Both the position numbers and the translations under genes were made by a program. From an alpha proteobacterium HIMB114 (GTDB taxonomy: Bacteria; Pseudomonadota; Alphaproteobacteria; Pelagibacterales; Pelagibacteraceae): a stretch of 64,000 bases of DNA. Of this stretch, positions 43,224 to 53,379 are shown piece by piece (the first letter of the stretch is position 1; every line of letters starts with the position of its first letter). Location: NCBI GenBank assembly GCA_000163555.2, contig ADAC02000001.1, forward strand, positions 248,001 through 312,000, written 5' to 3'. Below the pieces are notes generated by a model that was given only the letters and a program-made list of their open reading frames with translations, had not been told where the DNA came from and made no database searches.

Positions 43224-44153
43224 ATGCTTAGATACGACAATTACTTTATTCCAAAGACACTCAAAGAATACTTTGAATTAACATCAAAGGTTAAAGATTG
43301 TCGTATCGTAGCAGGATGTACTGATATGTTACCTTGGGCTAGAGAGGGCCGAGGAGGCGATGTTTTTTTTAAAAACGTTGTCGATGTAAGTCGAATTAAA
43401 GAGTTAAACGTATTTAAATTTGGATCAAAAAAGATTTTATTAGGAGCTGCAACTAATTACCAAAAACTTTTTCTTGATAAAAAAATTAGAAAAAGTTTAA
43501 AAGTATTACCCCAAGTATCAGTCTGGTTTGCAGATGACCAAATTAGAGAACTTGCTACCATTGGTGGTAATATTGTTAACGCTTCTCCCGCAGGCGACGG
43601 CATGCCGGCGTTTCTAACTTTAAATACTAAAGTTACAGTTGCCTCTTTTAAAAATAAAAAAATTATTAAATTAAAAATGCCTTTAGAAAAATTTGTTAAA
43701 GGTAGAAATAAAGTTGCATTAAACAAAAATGACCTTTTAGTTGATTTTGAAGTAGAAAATACAGATGGTTATGGAGCATGCTTTGAAAAAGTTGGACACA
43801 GAAGATCTTTAGTAATTTCAACTGTGTGCGTATCTTCACTAGTAAAATTAAATAAAAATAAGTTTCAAGATGTTAGAGTTGCTGTTGGTGGGGTTTGTGA
43901 AGTTCCAACTCGATTAACTAAAACAGAAAATTTTTTAAAAGGAAAATCTATAGATGAAAATAATATTTACGTAGCTTCAAAACTAGATTTAGATGTCATT
44001 CAATCAAGATCAAGAAGAGAATATAGAAGAGAAGTTTTACAAAATTTTATCATAAGATCAATTTTAAAGTCTTTAGGAAAAACCAACATCAATGAAACAA
44101 TTCAGAAATTCGACAACAAAATAGAACTAAAAATGGAGGATGCTCATGTCTAG
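43224..44153 (+). CDS. FAD-binding subunit of a xanthine-dehydrogenase-family enzyme (CoxM/XdhB type)
   Basis: A 309-residue protein with the FAD loops IVAGCTDMLPWA and the second FAD motif IRELATIGGNIVNASPAGDGMPAFLTLN (about residues 109-136), and a CODH-FAD C-terminal domain (DVRVAVGGVCEVPTRLTKTE). It carries electrons between the iron-sulfur subunit and the acceptor. Its last 8 bases overlap the next gene, whose ribosome-binding site GGAGG is inside it. Confidence 0.93.
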   Translation: MLRYDNYFIPKTLKEYFELTSKVKDCRIVAGCTDMLPWAREGRGGDVFFKNVVDVSRIKELNVFKFGSKKILLGAATNYQKLFLDKKIRKSLKVLPQVSVWFADDQIRELATIGGNIVNASPAGDGMPAFLTLNTKVTVASFKNKKIIKLKMPLEKFVKGRNKVALNKNDLLVDFEVENTDGYGACFEKVGHRRSLVISTVCVSSLVKLNKNKFQDVRVAVGGVCEVPTRLTKTENFLKGKSIDENNIYVASKLDLDVIQSRSRREYRREVLQNFIIRSILKSLGKTNINETIQKFDNKIELKMEDAHV

Positions 44154-46023
44154 TATGGAATTAAAATTAACAGTTAATGGACAAAAAATTAAAAAAACAA
44201 CACAATCTCATTACCGATTATTAGATTTTTTAAGAGAAGATTTGGATTTAACTGGAAGCAAAGAGGGATGCGGTGCAGGCGAGTGTGGAACGTGTTCAGT
44301 TTTTATCAATGGTAAATTAGTTAAAAGTTGTCTTGTACCTGCTGCAAAAGCGGAAGGTGCAAAAATTGAGACAGTTGAAGGTATTGGCAATCCTGAGAAA
44401 ATGTCAGAAATTCAAAAAGCTTTCTGCGCTACGGGTGCTAGCCAATGTGGATTTTGTATACCAGGTATGGTGATGGCAGCGACATCAACTTTGAGAAATA
44501 ATCCAAAAGCGAGCTTAGAACAAATTAAAGAAGAAATGGGCGGCAATATCTGTAGATGCACTGGATATCAAAAAATCTTTGATGCGGTTGAGATGGCAAG
44601 AGACGTTATTAATAAAGAAAAATCAGAAAAAGTATTTGAGGAGTATGACAAACCAGCAAATTCTTTTATTGGCGCAAATGTAAAAAGAATTGATGCTCCA
44701 AGCAAAGTTACTGGAAGATTAAAATATGCAGCAGATATGAAGATGCCAAACATGCTTCATATGCAGGTTTTAAGAAGTGATAGACCTCATGCGAAAATTT
44801 TAAATATCGATTTATCAAAAGCAAAAAAAATTGAAGGAGTAAGAGGAATTGTAACATGCGATGATGTTCCAGGAATTGATAACTTTGGAGTTTTCATCGA
44901 AGATCAACCCGTCTTAGCAAAAGATAAAGTAAGATACGTTGGTGAAGCTATTATTGCTGTAGCTGCGGATACACTTGAACAAGCAAAAGATGCGGTAAAT
45001 GCAATTAAAATCAAATACAAAGATCTTCCAGCGCTATATGATCCTGAAGAGGCGTTGAAGGAAAAGATTTTAATTCATGAGCATTATAAAACTAATTTAG
45101 TAAAACACATTCCAATTAGAAAAGGTAATACTGAAGAAGCTTTTAAAAAAGCCGATGTGGTTATTGAAGATGAATTTGCAACTCAGCCTGTCGAGCACGC
45201 ATATTTGGAACCAATGGCAGGAGTATCTTACATTGATCAAGATGGTGTTTTAACAATTGTTTCTCCGAGCCAAAATATCACTCATCACCGACATATGATG
45301 GCAAAAATTATGAATCTTCCAATTCATAAAGTTAGATTCATTATGTCTCCAGTTGGTGGTGGTTTTGGAGGTAAAGAAGATATGATTTACCAAGGAATGT
45401 TAGCTTTATTAGCAACAAAAACTAGACAACCAATTAAATATGTAATGACAAGAGAAGAAGATATTGTTTCTACAGCCAAAAGACACCCAAGTCGAACGAA
45501 GTACAAAATGGGTCTTACAAAAGCGGGTAGAATTCTTGCAGCAGAAATTAGTATGTTAGCTGATGGAGGTGCTTATGGTTGTTCAACAGAAGGTGTAATG
45601 AGAAAGGCTGCTATACTAGGAGCTGGTCCTTATAATATCGAGAATTTAAAAATGGATACGCGTGGAGTTTATACCAATAATACTCCAAGCGGTGCATTTA
45701 GAAGCTTCGGAGCTTTGCAAACTGAGTTTGCTACAGAGTCGATGTTAGATATTGCAGCAGAAAAGTTAAATATGGATCCTTTTGAAATTAGAAGAATTAA
45801 TGCCTTTGTAAAAGGAAATATAACTCACACAAAACAAGAATTAAATTCAGCTAGTATTAATACTGTTCTTAATGAGTTAGAAAAATTAGCTAGTTGGGAA
45901 AAAGGCTCTCCTCAATCAAGAGGTAATTCAAGAAAAGATATGTTCAGTAAAGATAACCGAGATGCATGTGAACTTGGAGCTAGATTAAAAACAAACGGAA
46001 ATGGCAAGAGGGTCGCAAGATGA
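44146..46023 (+). CDS. Fused [2Fe-2S] subunit and first half of molybdopterin subunit
   Basis: About 625 residues from the ATG at 44146 (GGAGG six bases upstream). Residues 1-160 are the two-cluster iron-sulfur subunit (GCGAGECGTCSVFINGKLVKSC, then CGFCIPGM and ICRCTGYQK). Residues 170-625 are the molybdopterin subunit up to the first cofactor-binding domain (VGGGFGGKED, SGAFRSFGALQTEFATESML). The remainder of that subunit is a separate gene downstream. In relatives these parts are split differently, CoxS being separate and CoxL one chain. Confidence 0.92.
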   Translation: MSSMELKLTVNGQKIKKTTQSHYRLLDFLREDLDLTGSKEGCGAGECGTCSVFINGKLVKSCLVPAAKAEGAKIETVEGIGNPEKMSEIQKAFCATGASQCGFCIPGMVMAATSTLRNNPKASLEQIKEEMGGNICRCTGYQKIFDAVEMARDVINKEKSEKVFEEYDKPANSFIGANVKRIDAPSKVTGRLKYAADMKMPNMLHMQVLRSDRPHAKILNIDLSKAKKIEGVRGIVTCDDVPGIDNFGVFIEDQPVLAKDKVRYVGEAIIAVAADTLEQAKDAVNAIKIKYKDLPALYDPEEALKEKILIHEHYKTNLVKHIPIRKGNTEEAFKKADVVIEDEFATQPVEHAYLEPMAGVSYIDQDGVLTIVSPSQNITHHRHMMAKIMNLPIHKVRFIMSPVGGGFGGKEDMIYQGMLALLATKTRQPIKYVMTREEDIVSTAKRHPSRTKYKMGLTKAGRILAAEISMLADGGAYGCSTEGVMRKAAILGAGPYNIENLKMDTRGVYTNNTPSGAFRSFGALQTEFATESMLDIAAEKLNMDPFEIRRINAFVKGNITHTKQELNSASINTVLNELEKLASWEKGSPQSRGNSRKDMFSKDNRDACELGARLKTNGNGKRVAR

Positions 46024-47036
46024 GTTTAACAAAAAAAAGAGGAAGAGGAGTAGCTGCGTCTTGGTACGGAATAGCAAGAACTGCTGCAATGGATCAAGCT
46101 GGTGCATGGGCAGAAATTGACGATGGTGGATCAGCAAAAATATCAACTGGTGTTACAGAAATTGGAGAGGGTATTTTAACAGTTTTAGCTCAGGTAGCCG
46201 CAGATGAATTAGGGGTTAAACCTGAAAACGTAATGATCGGTGAAAACGATACCTCAAGAAGTCCAGAGGCTGCACATGCTGGAGCTACGAGACAAACTTA
46301 CATGATTGGAAATGCAGTTGCTTTAGCTTGCAGAGGGGCAAGGCAAAAATTATTCGATGTCATGGCAAAAGAGTGGAAGGTGGATGCGAATACGATCAAA
46401 GCGCATAACGGTGAAATTTGGAGCGAGGGAACAAATTACAAAATGGAAATGAGTGAATCTATTCATATTTGCAAAAAAAAATATGGTGTGATCCCAGTTG
46501 CTGGAGAGAATTATACATCTCATCATACAGGTTTAGATCCAGTTGATGGCTCAGGCCGTCCATGGCAAGCATATGTTTTTGGTGGCCAAGTTGCTGAAGT
46601 TGAAGTTGATACCGCTACGGGTGAGGTGCAGTTACTTGGAATTTGGGCGTGCCACGATGTTGGCAAAGCAATTAACCCAAAAGGTGTAGAGGGCCAAATT
46701 GAAGGTGGCGTTGTTCAGGCTGTCGGACAAGCTTTGATGGAAAATTATGAATTAGAAAAAGGAAGAACTAAATCTGGAAGTTTTGCAAAATATATTTTGC
46801 CAACTTCATTAGATGTTCCAAAAGTAACATCAAAAATTGTTGAGGATCCAGATCCTCTCAGTCCTTTAGGAGCAAAAGGAATCGGTGAACCTGCAATGGT
46901 TCCAACTTCTCCAGCAATCATGAATGCCATTTATGATGCTATTGGAGTTAGAATTAAATCATTACCAGCGACACCTGAAAAAATCTTAAACGCTCTTAAG
47001 GAGAAGAAGCAAAACGGAAGTCGTAAATTTAATTAG
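46020..47036 (+). CDS. C-terminal half of molybdopterin-binding subunit
   Basis: A 338-residue protein corresponding to the second molybdopterin-binding domain (MoCoBD_2). It starts with RGRGVAASWYGIARTAAMDQ, has the STGVTEIGEGILTVLAQVAADEL cofactor segment and the catalytic Glu in AKGIGEPAMVPTSPAI. It overlaps the preceding gene by 4 bases (ATGA), the usual arrangement for coupled translation, and the break falls in the linker between domains. A sequencing frameshift is therefore less likely than a real gene split. Confidence 0.92.
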   Translation: MSLTKKRGRGVAASWYGIARTAAMDQAGAWAEIDDGGSAKISTGVTEIGEGILTVLAQVAADELGVKPENVMIGENDTSRSPEAAHAGATRQTYMIGNAVALACRGARQKLFDVMAKEWKVDANTIKAHNGEIWSEGTNYKMEMSESIHICKKKYGVIPVAGENYTSHHTGLDPVDGSGRPWQAYVFGGQVAEVEVDTATGEVQLLGIWACHDVGKAINPKGVEGQIEGGVVQAVGQALMENYELEKGRTKSGSFAKYILPTSLDVPKVTSKIVEDPDPLSPLGAKGIGEPAMVPTSPAIMNAIYDAIGVRIKSLPATPEKILNALKEKKQNGSRKFN

Positions 47037-47068
47037 GTTTAAATTTACACTAAACACAAGGGGGAAAA

Positions 47069-48046
47069 ATGAAACTAACAAAAAAAATCGTAGGAGCTTT
47101 AGCTGCAATTACTTTATTGTTTGCTGGCGCATCTACAAACTCTTTTGCAGGAAGTCATTCAAAATTCCCAAGTAAAACTATAGAAATGACAGTTTTATTT
47201 GGTGGTACTGCAAAAAGTGTTGGACAACTAGTTGCTAAAGGTCTTGAAAAAAATCTTGGTGGAACAGTTGTTCCAGTATCTAGACCAGGTGGTGGTGGAG
47301 CTGTTGGATATAAATATATTCAGTCACGACCAGCATCAGGTTATGATATTGTATGGAATTCGAACTCTGTGAGCACGTCTCACCATAGAGGTAGAACTTC
47401 ATTTAATTACAAAGCATTTACTCCAATTGCGGCAATGTCAATTGAAGTTCCTGTTCTAGCTGTAAAATCAGGCACATTTAATTCTGTTAAAGAATTAGCT
47501 GATTATGCAAAAAAGAATCCTGGAAAATTAAAAGTTGGTATCAGTGGTAAAGGTGCTTTTACACATTTAACTTCTGCTATTATCTTTGATACTTTGGGTG
47601 CAAAAGTTACTTATATTCCATACGGAAAAGGTAAAGCGCCTGCAGAACTTTTAGCTGGAAGAATTGATGCTGCTGTTCAATGGCCTGGTCAATTTAGATC
47701 TTTTCATAAAGCTGGTCAGCTAAAAATGTTAGCTGTTACTAGTCAGGAGAGAATTGCATCTGACTCTAGCATTCCTACTATGAAGGAACTTGGTTACAAA
47801 AAAGTTGATGTAACTATGTGGAGAGGGTTAGCAGCTAAAAAAGGAACTCCTAAAGCTCAAATTAAAGCTTTAGAAAAAGCTGCTGAAGCTTATGCTAATA
47901 GCGCAGAATTTAAAGCTGCGTCTAAAAAAATCGGATTTACAATTAATTACTTAAACTCAAAACAGTTTGGTAAGCAAATTGCAAAAGACGATAAAAAAAT
48001 CAAGAAACTTATGAAGGATCTTGGTTTAGCAAAAAAAGCTAAATAA
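47069..48046 (+). CDS. tctC: TTT transporter solute-binding protein (TctC family)
   Basis: A 325-residue periplasmic protein with a signal peptide (LAAITLLFAGASTNSFAG, cleavage near residue 28). The Bug/TctC fold follows: VPVSRPGGGGAVGYKYI and GKLKVGISGKGAFTHLTSAI. A GGGGGA ribosome-binding site precedes it. It binds a carboxylate-bearing solute for the tripartite tricarboxylate transporter next to it. The 32-base gap after the molybdenum enzyme shows they are in one transcript. Confidence 0.94.
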   Translation: MKLTKKIVGALAAITLLFAGASTNSFAGSHSKFPSKTIEMTVLFGGTAKSVGQLVAKGLEKNLGGTVVPVSRPGGGGAVGYKYIQSRPASGYDIVWNSNSVSTSHHRGRTSFNYKAFTPIAAMSIEVPVLAVKSGTFNSVKELADYAKKNPGKLKVGISGKGAFTHLTSAIIFDTLGAKVTYIPYGKGKAPAELLAGRIDAAVQWPGQFRSFHKAGQLKMLAVTSQERIASDSSIPTMKELGYKKVDVTMWRGLAAKKGTPKAQIKALEKAAEAYANSAEFKAASKKIGFTINYLNSKQFGKQIAKDDKKIKKLMKDLGLAKKAK

Positions 48047-48054
48047 ATTTTCAA

Positions 48055-48522
48055 ATGAGAGAAAGCAAGTTCTATCTATTCTTAGGATTGGGTGTTCTTG
48101 CTTTCTCAATCATTTGGATCACATTGGTTTTTTTTCAAATAGAGGGTGATTTGGGTGGCTATGCTAATACACCCAGAACCATCCCATTTTTTCTAGGAAT
48201 ATGTATGTCTATTTTAGGGTTAGTATTTTTGTATCAATATAAAGTTGGCTATGTTCCAAAAAATAAAGCAAACCCATTACAAAAAAATGAAATTAGAAAT
48301 ATCATATTTTGTTTAATTGTATTCATTTCGTATTCTTATTTATTAAAGTACTTTGGTTTTTTAATTTCAACTCCAATCGTTGTTTTTTTTATTACAAGAT
48401 TTTTACTTGGCGAAAAAAATTGGAAACTTAACTATTTATTTCCAATAGCCATGACTGGATTAATTTATTTTATCTTCATAATATTATTAAAATCTTCATT
48501 ACCAAGAGGTGAAATTTTTTAA
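48055..48522 (+). CDS. tctB: TTT transporter small membrane subunit (TctB family)
   Basis: A 155-residue protein with four hydrophobic helices, typical of TctB. It lies 8 bases after tctC and overlaps tctA by one base. The sequence is poorly conserved in this family, so the call rests on length, topology and position. Confidence 0.9.
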   Translation: MRESKFYLFLGLGVLAFSIIWITLVFFQIEGDLGGYANTPRTIPFFLGICMSILGLVFLYQYKVGYVPKNKANPLQKNEIRNIIFCLIVFISYSYLLKYFGFLISTPIVVFFITRFLLGEKNWKLNYLFPIAMTGLIYFIFIILLKSSLPRGEIF

Positions 48523-50048
48523 TGGAAAATTTAATTACAGCTCTTGGTTTAATTGGAACCTTTGAGGTAATGATTGCAATCTCAATCGGTGCATTTGCTG
48601 GAATTATATTTGGTGCAATTCCAGGACTTACATATTCAATGGCACTTGCATTAATGCTTCCTTTTACGTTTACAATGGAGCCCGTAACAGCAATATCATT
48701 ATTACTTGCAACTTATATTGGTGGAATGACAGGTGGATCAATCTCTGCAATTTTAATCGGTATCCCAGGAACTCCATCTGCGGCCGCAACTGTTTCTGAT
48801 GGTTACTCACTAACTAAAAAAGGCGATGCAAGTATTGCGTTAGGAACAGCAGTTATAGTCTCAACTATTGGCGGTTTTATAAGTCTTGTTATTATGATTG
48901 TGCTCGTTGATTTTATTTCACAGTTTGCAATTAAATTTGGCCCTGCTGAAATTTTCATGTTGGTATTATTTGGTTTTTCTACGATATGTGGTCTTTCAGA
49001 AAGATCATTATTTAGGGGTCTAGTTGCTGGTGTTCTAGGTTTAATGCTTATGACAATAGGTACTGATGAGATTGAAGGAATATCAAGGTTTACATTTGGT
49101 AGTACACAAATGTTACAGGGAGTGAATTTATTAGTTGCAATGATTGGTTTATTTGCTGTTCCACACATTTTAGAAGTTTTTAATTTAAGACTAAACAGAG
49201 AGGACAAAACTAACTTTGAAGTCGATATTGTTAAAACAAAGTTACCAAGTTTTGCATTATTAAAAAAATACTTTAATTTAATGTTAAGGTGTGTAGGTCT
49301 TGGTACTTCAATAGGTGCAATCCCAGGATCAGGAGGACCAATCGCTGCGTTTTTAGCTTATTCTCATGCAAAAAATTCAGAAAAAAATCCTGAAGAAAAA
49401 GAAAAGTACGGTAAAGGTCATATTGGTGGAGTTGTAGCTCCAGAGACGGCAAACAATGCAGTAACTGGCGGAGCTATGGTCCCATTGTTATCACTTGGGA
49501 TTCCTGGTGATCCAGCAACAGCCATTATTTTAGGAGGATTGTTAATTCATGGTCTTTCACCTGGACCAATGTTATTTATTGAAAATGCACCTCAAGTTTA
49601 TTCCATTTATCTAGCAATATTAATTGCATATCTTGTTGTTTTTATTTTTCAGGTAAATTTCATTAAACATATTGTAAAAATCTTAAAGGTCAAACCACAT
49701 CATTTAGGAGTAGGTATTTTAGTAATGGTGATTGTTGGATCTTATGCAATCAGAAACTCTTTTTTAGATGTTAATGTCATGATTTTGATGGGTTTAATAG
49801 GTTATTTTTTTAATCGTATTCAATTACCTGTAACACCTATTGTTCTTGGAATGGTTTTGGGAAAAACTATTGAAAGTGAATACCGTACAGCAATGTCTCT
49901 TTCAGCTGGTGATCCCACAATATTTTTTAGCTCTGTTGTTAGTTTGTTATTTTTTGGATTAATTATTCTAACTATAGCGCTTCAAATTAAAAAAAGAATG
50001 CAAGATGTAAAAAAACAAAAACAACTTAAGGAGCAAGTGCAAATATGA
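48522..50048 (+). CDS. tctA: TTT transporter large membrane subunit (TctA family)
   Basis: A 508-residue protein with about 11 or 12 helices and both TctA signature halves, FGAIPGLTYSMALALMLPFTF with GGSISAILIGIPGTPSAAATVSDG, and GAIPGSGGPIAAFLAYSHAK with GGAMVPLLSLGIPGDPATAIILGG. It imports the TctC-bound carboxylate. It overlaps the ThDP-enzyme gene by 4 bases. Confidence 0.96.
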   Translation: MENLITALGLIGTFEVMIAISIGAFAGIIFGAIPGLTYSMALALMLPFTFTMEPVTAISLLLATYIGGMTGGSISAILIGIPGTPSAAATVSDGYSLTKKGDASIALGTAVIVSTIGGFISLVIMIVLVDFISQFAIKFGPAEIFMLVLFGFSTICGLSERSLFRGLVAGVLGLMLMTIGTDEIEGISRFTFGSTQMLQGVNLLVAMIGLFAVPHILEVFNLRLNREDKTNFEVDIVKTKLPSFALLKKYFNLMLRCVGLGTSIGAIPGSGGPIAAFLAYSHAKNSEKNPEEKEKYGKGHIGGVVAPETANNAVTGGAMVPLLSLGIPGDPATAIILGGLLIHGLSPGPMLFIENAPQVYSIYLAILIAYLVVFIFQVNFIKHIVKILKVKPHHLGVGILVMVIVGSYAIRNSFLDVNVMILMGLIGYFFNRIQLPVTPIVLGMVLGKTIESEYRTAMSLSAGDPTIFFSSVVSLLFFGLIILTIALQIKKRMQDVKKQKQLKEQVQI

Positions 50049-51928
50049 CTTCATTAAAAGCAGTTGAACAAAGAGCTAAAATAATTGCGAAAAACAATAA
50101 TGATTTAAATCAATGTATTGATAAAAATGCTTTGCCTAAAAATATTGATGTTTCATTATCAGAGGGGATAGTTTTAGGTTTTTTAAAACAAAATGTTAGA
50201 AAATATTTTGCTATCTTTGGTCATGGCTCAACTGACTTTGCAGAAATTTTGAGAATTTATGAAGAGCAAGGTGTTACTAAAACATATAATTTTAGAAATG
50301 AAGTTGAAATGGCGCATGCAGCTACAGCTTTACGTTGGCAATATAATGAAGTCCCAGCAGTTGTGACATCAATAGGACCTGGCGCTTTACAAGCTATGGC
50401 CGGATCACTTGCCGCTTCTTCAAATGGTGTTGGTTTGTATCATATCTATGGTGATGAAACGACTCATGGAGAAGGTTATAACATGCAACAAGTTCCTAAA
50501 AGAGAACAGGATATCTACGGCAAAATAACTGCTCTCATGTCAGAGTCGCATGTTTTTCATACTCCAGAGTCTATAAGAGATGCGATGAGAAAAGGATATT
50601 TAAAAACAAAACATCCTTATAAAGCCGGACCGTTTTATTTTATGTTACCTATTAATACTCAACCAAAAGTTATTAAAGGATTGAATTTAATAACATTACC
50701 AGGAAGAGACAGTTTAGAATTAAAAAACAATTTAAATGATAATCAAGTAGAAGCATTTGAAAAAATTATAAATAAGTATGAAAATATTGTTATCAAAGCA
50801 GGCGGTGGATCTGTAAAGTTTTCAAAAGAACTTACAGAATTTTCAGAACATCTCAACGCTCCTGTAGTTTTAGCACCAGGAAGTTTAGGTATTTTACCAG
50901 ATGCTCATGAAAACAATATGCATGTTGGAGGCAGCAAAGGTTCAATTTCTGGAAATTACGCTATGCAGAATGCAAAATTATTAATTTCAATTGGCTCTAG
51001 GTCTGTATGCCAATCAGATTGTTCAGGAATTGGTTACCCTAATGCTGAGACTGTAATTAATATTAACGCAGATCTATCTGACATGATGCATTATAATAAT
51101 ACATTAGGATTAAATGGCGATATTGGTGTTATTTTAAAACAGCTTAATTCCGCATTAAAATCAAAAAAAATTAATAGATCGAATACCAAAAAAAATTGGA
51201 TTGAAGATTGTAGAAAAAAGAAAAAAGAGTGGAATGATTTCAAAAGTAGAATTTATCAAAATGAAGTTTTAAAAGACGATGCCTTTGGCAGAGATTTACT
51301 CACTCAGCCTGCCGCAATAAAGACTGCAGTTGATTTTTCAAATAAAAATAAGTGCGTAAAATTTTTTGATGCGGGTGATGTACAGGCAAATGGTTTTCAA
51401 ATTGCTGAAGATAACGAGCCTTCAGATACATACACTGAAACAGGCGCATCTTACATGGGATTTTCAGCTAGTGCCATACTAGCATCGGCGATTGCAGATA
51501 AACCAAAATACCCAATTAGTTTTACAGGAGATGGATCTTTTATGATGAATCCTCAGGTCTTAATTGATGCAGTTTATTTAGGATTAAAAGGAATGGTTGT
51601 TATTTTTGACAATAGAAGAATGGCTGCAATTACTGGTCTTCAATATGCTCAATATGAAAAAGAATTCAAAACTAATGACGGGGTTGAAGTTGACTATGTT
51701 CAAATGGCAAATTCAGTAAAAGGCGTGAAAGGATTTTTTGGTGGTTATAATTCCAAAGAGTTTAATGCAGCATTAGAGGAAGCATATAAATTTGATGGAC
51801 TATCTGTAGTTCATGTTCCTGTTTATAGCGGTACAGATGAGTTAGGTGGTATGGGGGCATACGGATCTTGGAATGTTGGAAATTGGTGTGAAAATGTTCA
51901 AGCTGAATATGCAAAACAAAAAATTTAA
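50045..51928 (+). CDS. Thiamine-diphosphate-dependent enzyme (IolD/acetolactate-synthase-like)
   Basis: A 627-residue ThDP enzyme. The catalytic Glu86 lies in NFRNEVEMAHAA, a central domain covers about 230-380, and the ThDP-binding motif opens with G495-D496-G497 and ends near VVIFDNRRMAAI. The size and the DNRRMAAITGLQYAQY segment are closer to IolD (a C-C hydrolase of the inositol pathway) than to acetolactate synthase, but other inositol genes are absent. It probably cleaves or joins C-C bonds next to a carbonyl of the cluster's substrate. Confidence 0.85.
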   Translation: MTSLKAVEQRAKIIAKNNNDLNQCIDKNALPKNIDVSLSEGIVLGFLKQNVRKYFAIFGHGSTDFAEILRIYEEQGVTKTYNFRNEVEMAHAATALRWQYNEVPAVVTSIGPGALQAMAGSLAASSNGVGLYHIYGDETTHGEGYNMQQVPKREQDIYGKITALMSESHVFHTPESIRDAMRKGYLKTKHPYKAGPFYFMLPINTQPKVIKGLNLITLPGRDSLELKNNLNDNQVEAFEKIINKYENIVIKAGGGSVKFSKELTEFSEHLNAPVVLAPGSLGILPDAHENNMHVGGSKGSISGNYAMQNAKLLISIGSRSVCQSDCSGIGYPNAETVININADLSDMMHYNNTLGLNGDIGVILKQLNSALKSKKINRSNTKKNWIEDCRKKKKEWNDFKSRIYQNEVLKDDAFGRDLLTQPAAIKTAVDFSNKNKCVKFFDAGDVQANGFQIAEDNEPSDTYTETGASYMGFSASAILASAIADKPKYPISFTGDGSFMMNPQVLIDAVYLGLKGMVVIFDNRRMAAITGLQYAQYEKEFKTNDGVEVDYVQMANSVKGVKGFFGGYNSKEFNAALEEAYKFDGLSVVHVPVYSGTDELGGMGAYGSWNVGNWCENVQAEYAKQKI

Positions 51929-51942
51929 ATAGAAAGGTTATC

Positions 51943-53379
51943 ATGTACGAAAATTTAGGAAATTTTATTGAGGGTAAATGGTCTAATAATACAAAAGATA
52001 AAGTTGAAGTATTCAATCCTTTTAATGAAGAAGTTCTTGGAACTATTCCTTCATCTACTGAAAAAGAATTAGATGAAGCTTTAAATTCTGCAAAACAAGC
52101 CATGGAAAGTTGGAAAAAAACTTCTCCATGGGAAAGATCAAAGATAATAAAAAAAATTGCAGATTTAATAAGGGAAAGAGCAGATGACATTGCTAATATA
52201 ATGACCCTTGAAACAGGTAAGCCTTTGGCTGAAGCTAAAGGAGAAACAATGGCATCCGCAGATCAATTTGAATGGTTTTCTGAGGAGACCAAAAGAATTT
52301 ATGGACAGTTAATTGAGTCAAGAACTCAAGATACTCGTTTACAAGTGAGATATGAACCTGTTGGGGTTGTTGCTGCATTTAGCGCGTGGAACTTTCCAGC
52401 ACTACTACCGGCGCGAAAAATTGCAGCCTCAATTGCTGCTGGATGCTCAGTCATTGTAAAACCAGCTAGTGAAACACCAGGTACTTGCATGGAAGTCATC
52501 AAGGCGTGCCATGATGCAGGAATACCAAAAGGCGTAGTAAACTTTGTTACTGGCAAGTCTGGTTTTATTTCAAAATATTTAATTCAATCTCCAGTAATTA
52601 AAAAAGTATCTTTAACGGGATCAGTTGAAGTTGGAAAAGAAATTTTAAAAATGGCCGCAGAAGGTATCAAAAAAGTATCTATGGAGTTAGGAGGGCATGC
52701 TCCAGTCTTAGTCTATGATGATACAGATGTTGATTATGCTGCAACCACATGTTCCAATACAAAATTTAGGAATTGTGGTCAGGTTTGTATTTCGCCTACT
52801 CGTTTTTATGTACAGGAAAAAATTTACGATGAATTTTGTAAAAAATTTACAGAGAACACAAAAAAACTTAAATTAGGAAATGGACTTGATCCAGATACAA
52901 ATATTGGACCAATGGCAAATAAAAGGGGACTAGATCATATTGATAAACTTGTAAGAGATGCTGAAAATAAAGGAGCTGAAATTCTTACAGGAGGTTCACC
53001 AAGTAAAAAATTTAACAAAGGCTTTTTTTATGAACCAACGGTATTAAAAAATGTACCTGATGATGCCGATATTCTTTCAGTAGAACCTTTTGGTCCAGTT
53101 GCGCCAATAATAAAAGTTACAGATGAGAGTAAAATCTTTGAAATGGCAAATAGTACAAACTTTGGTTTGGCTGGATATGTATTTACTTCGTCTTTAAAAA
53201 GAGCACATGTGGCATCAGAAAATTTAGAAGTAGGCATGGTTGGGGTTAATGATATGTTGTTAGCATCTGCTGAAATACCTTTCGGAGGTGTAAAAGAATC
53301 AGGATTTGGTAGAGAAGGTGGATCACTCGGTATTTTAGATTACCTTGTTCCTAAATATACAAAATTTAAAATTTATTAA
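51943..53379 (+). CDS. NAD(P)-dependent aldehyde dehydrogenase
   Basis: A 478-residue ALDH of normal length. Asn in the AFSAWNFPALLPARKIA block, Glu in SMELGGHAPV and the catalytic Cys in FRNCGQVCISPTRFYV are all present. It is similar to semialdehyde dehydrogenases (succinate or 2-oxoglutarate semialdehyde). In this cluster it would turn an aldehyde made by the ThDP enzyme or dehydratase pathway into an acid. It overlaps the dehydratase gene by one base. Confidence 0.94.
   Translation: MYENLGNFIEGKWSNNTKDKVEVFNPFNEEVLGTIPSSTEKELDEALNSAKQAMESWKKTSPWERSKIIKKIADLIRERADDIANIMTLETGKPLAEAKGETMASADQFEWFSEETKRIYGQLIESRTQDTRLQVRYEPVGVVAAFSAWNFPALLPARKIAASIAAGCSVIVKPASETPGTCMEVIKACHDAGIPKGVVNFVTGKSGFISKYLIQSPVIKKVSLTGSVEVGKEILKMAAEGIKKVSMELGGHAPVLVYDDTDVDYAATTCSNTKFRNCGQVCISPTRFYVQEKIYDEFCKKFTENTKKLKLGNGLDPDTNIGPMANKRGLDHIDKLVRDAENKGAEILTGGSPSKKFNKGFFYEPTVLKNVPDDADILSVEPFGPVAPIIKVTDESKIFEMANSTNFGLAGYVFTSSLKRAHVASENLEVGMVGVNDMLLASAEIPFGGVKESGFGREGGSLGILDYLVPKYTKFKIY

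Noticed and set aside
46000-46040. Frameshift that broke the molybdopterin subunit gene
   Set aside because: The two frames meet with an ATGA overlap at a domain border and the second half starts with a normal Met; a real split is more likely.
48803-49207. Minus-strand open frame of 134 codons inside tctA
   Set aside because: Lies opposite a conserved TctA core and shows no family features.
51762-52190. Minus-strand open frame across the ThDP enzyme / ALDH junction
   Set aside because: Covers two real, well-conserved coding ends on the other strand; a shadow.
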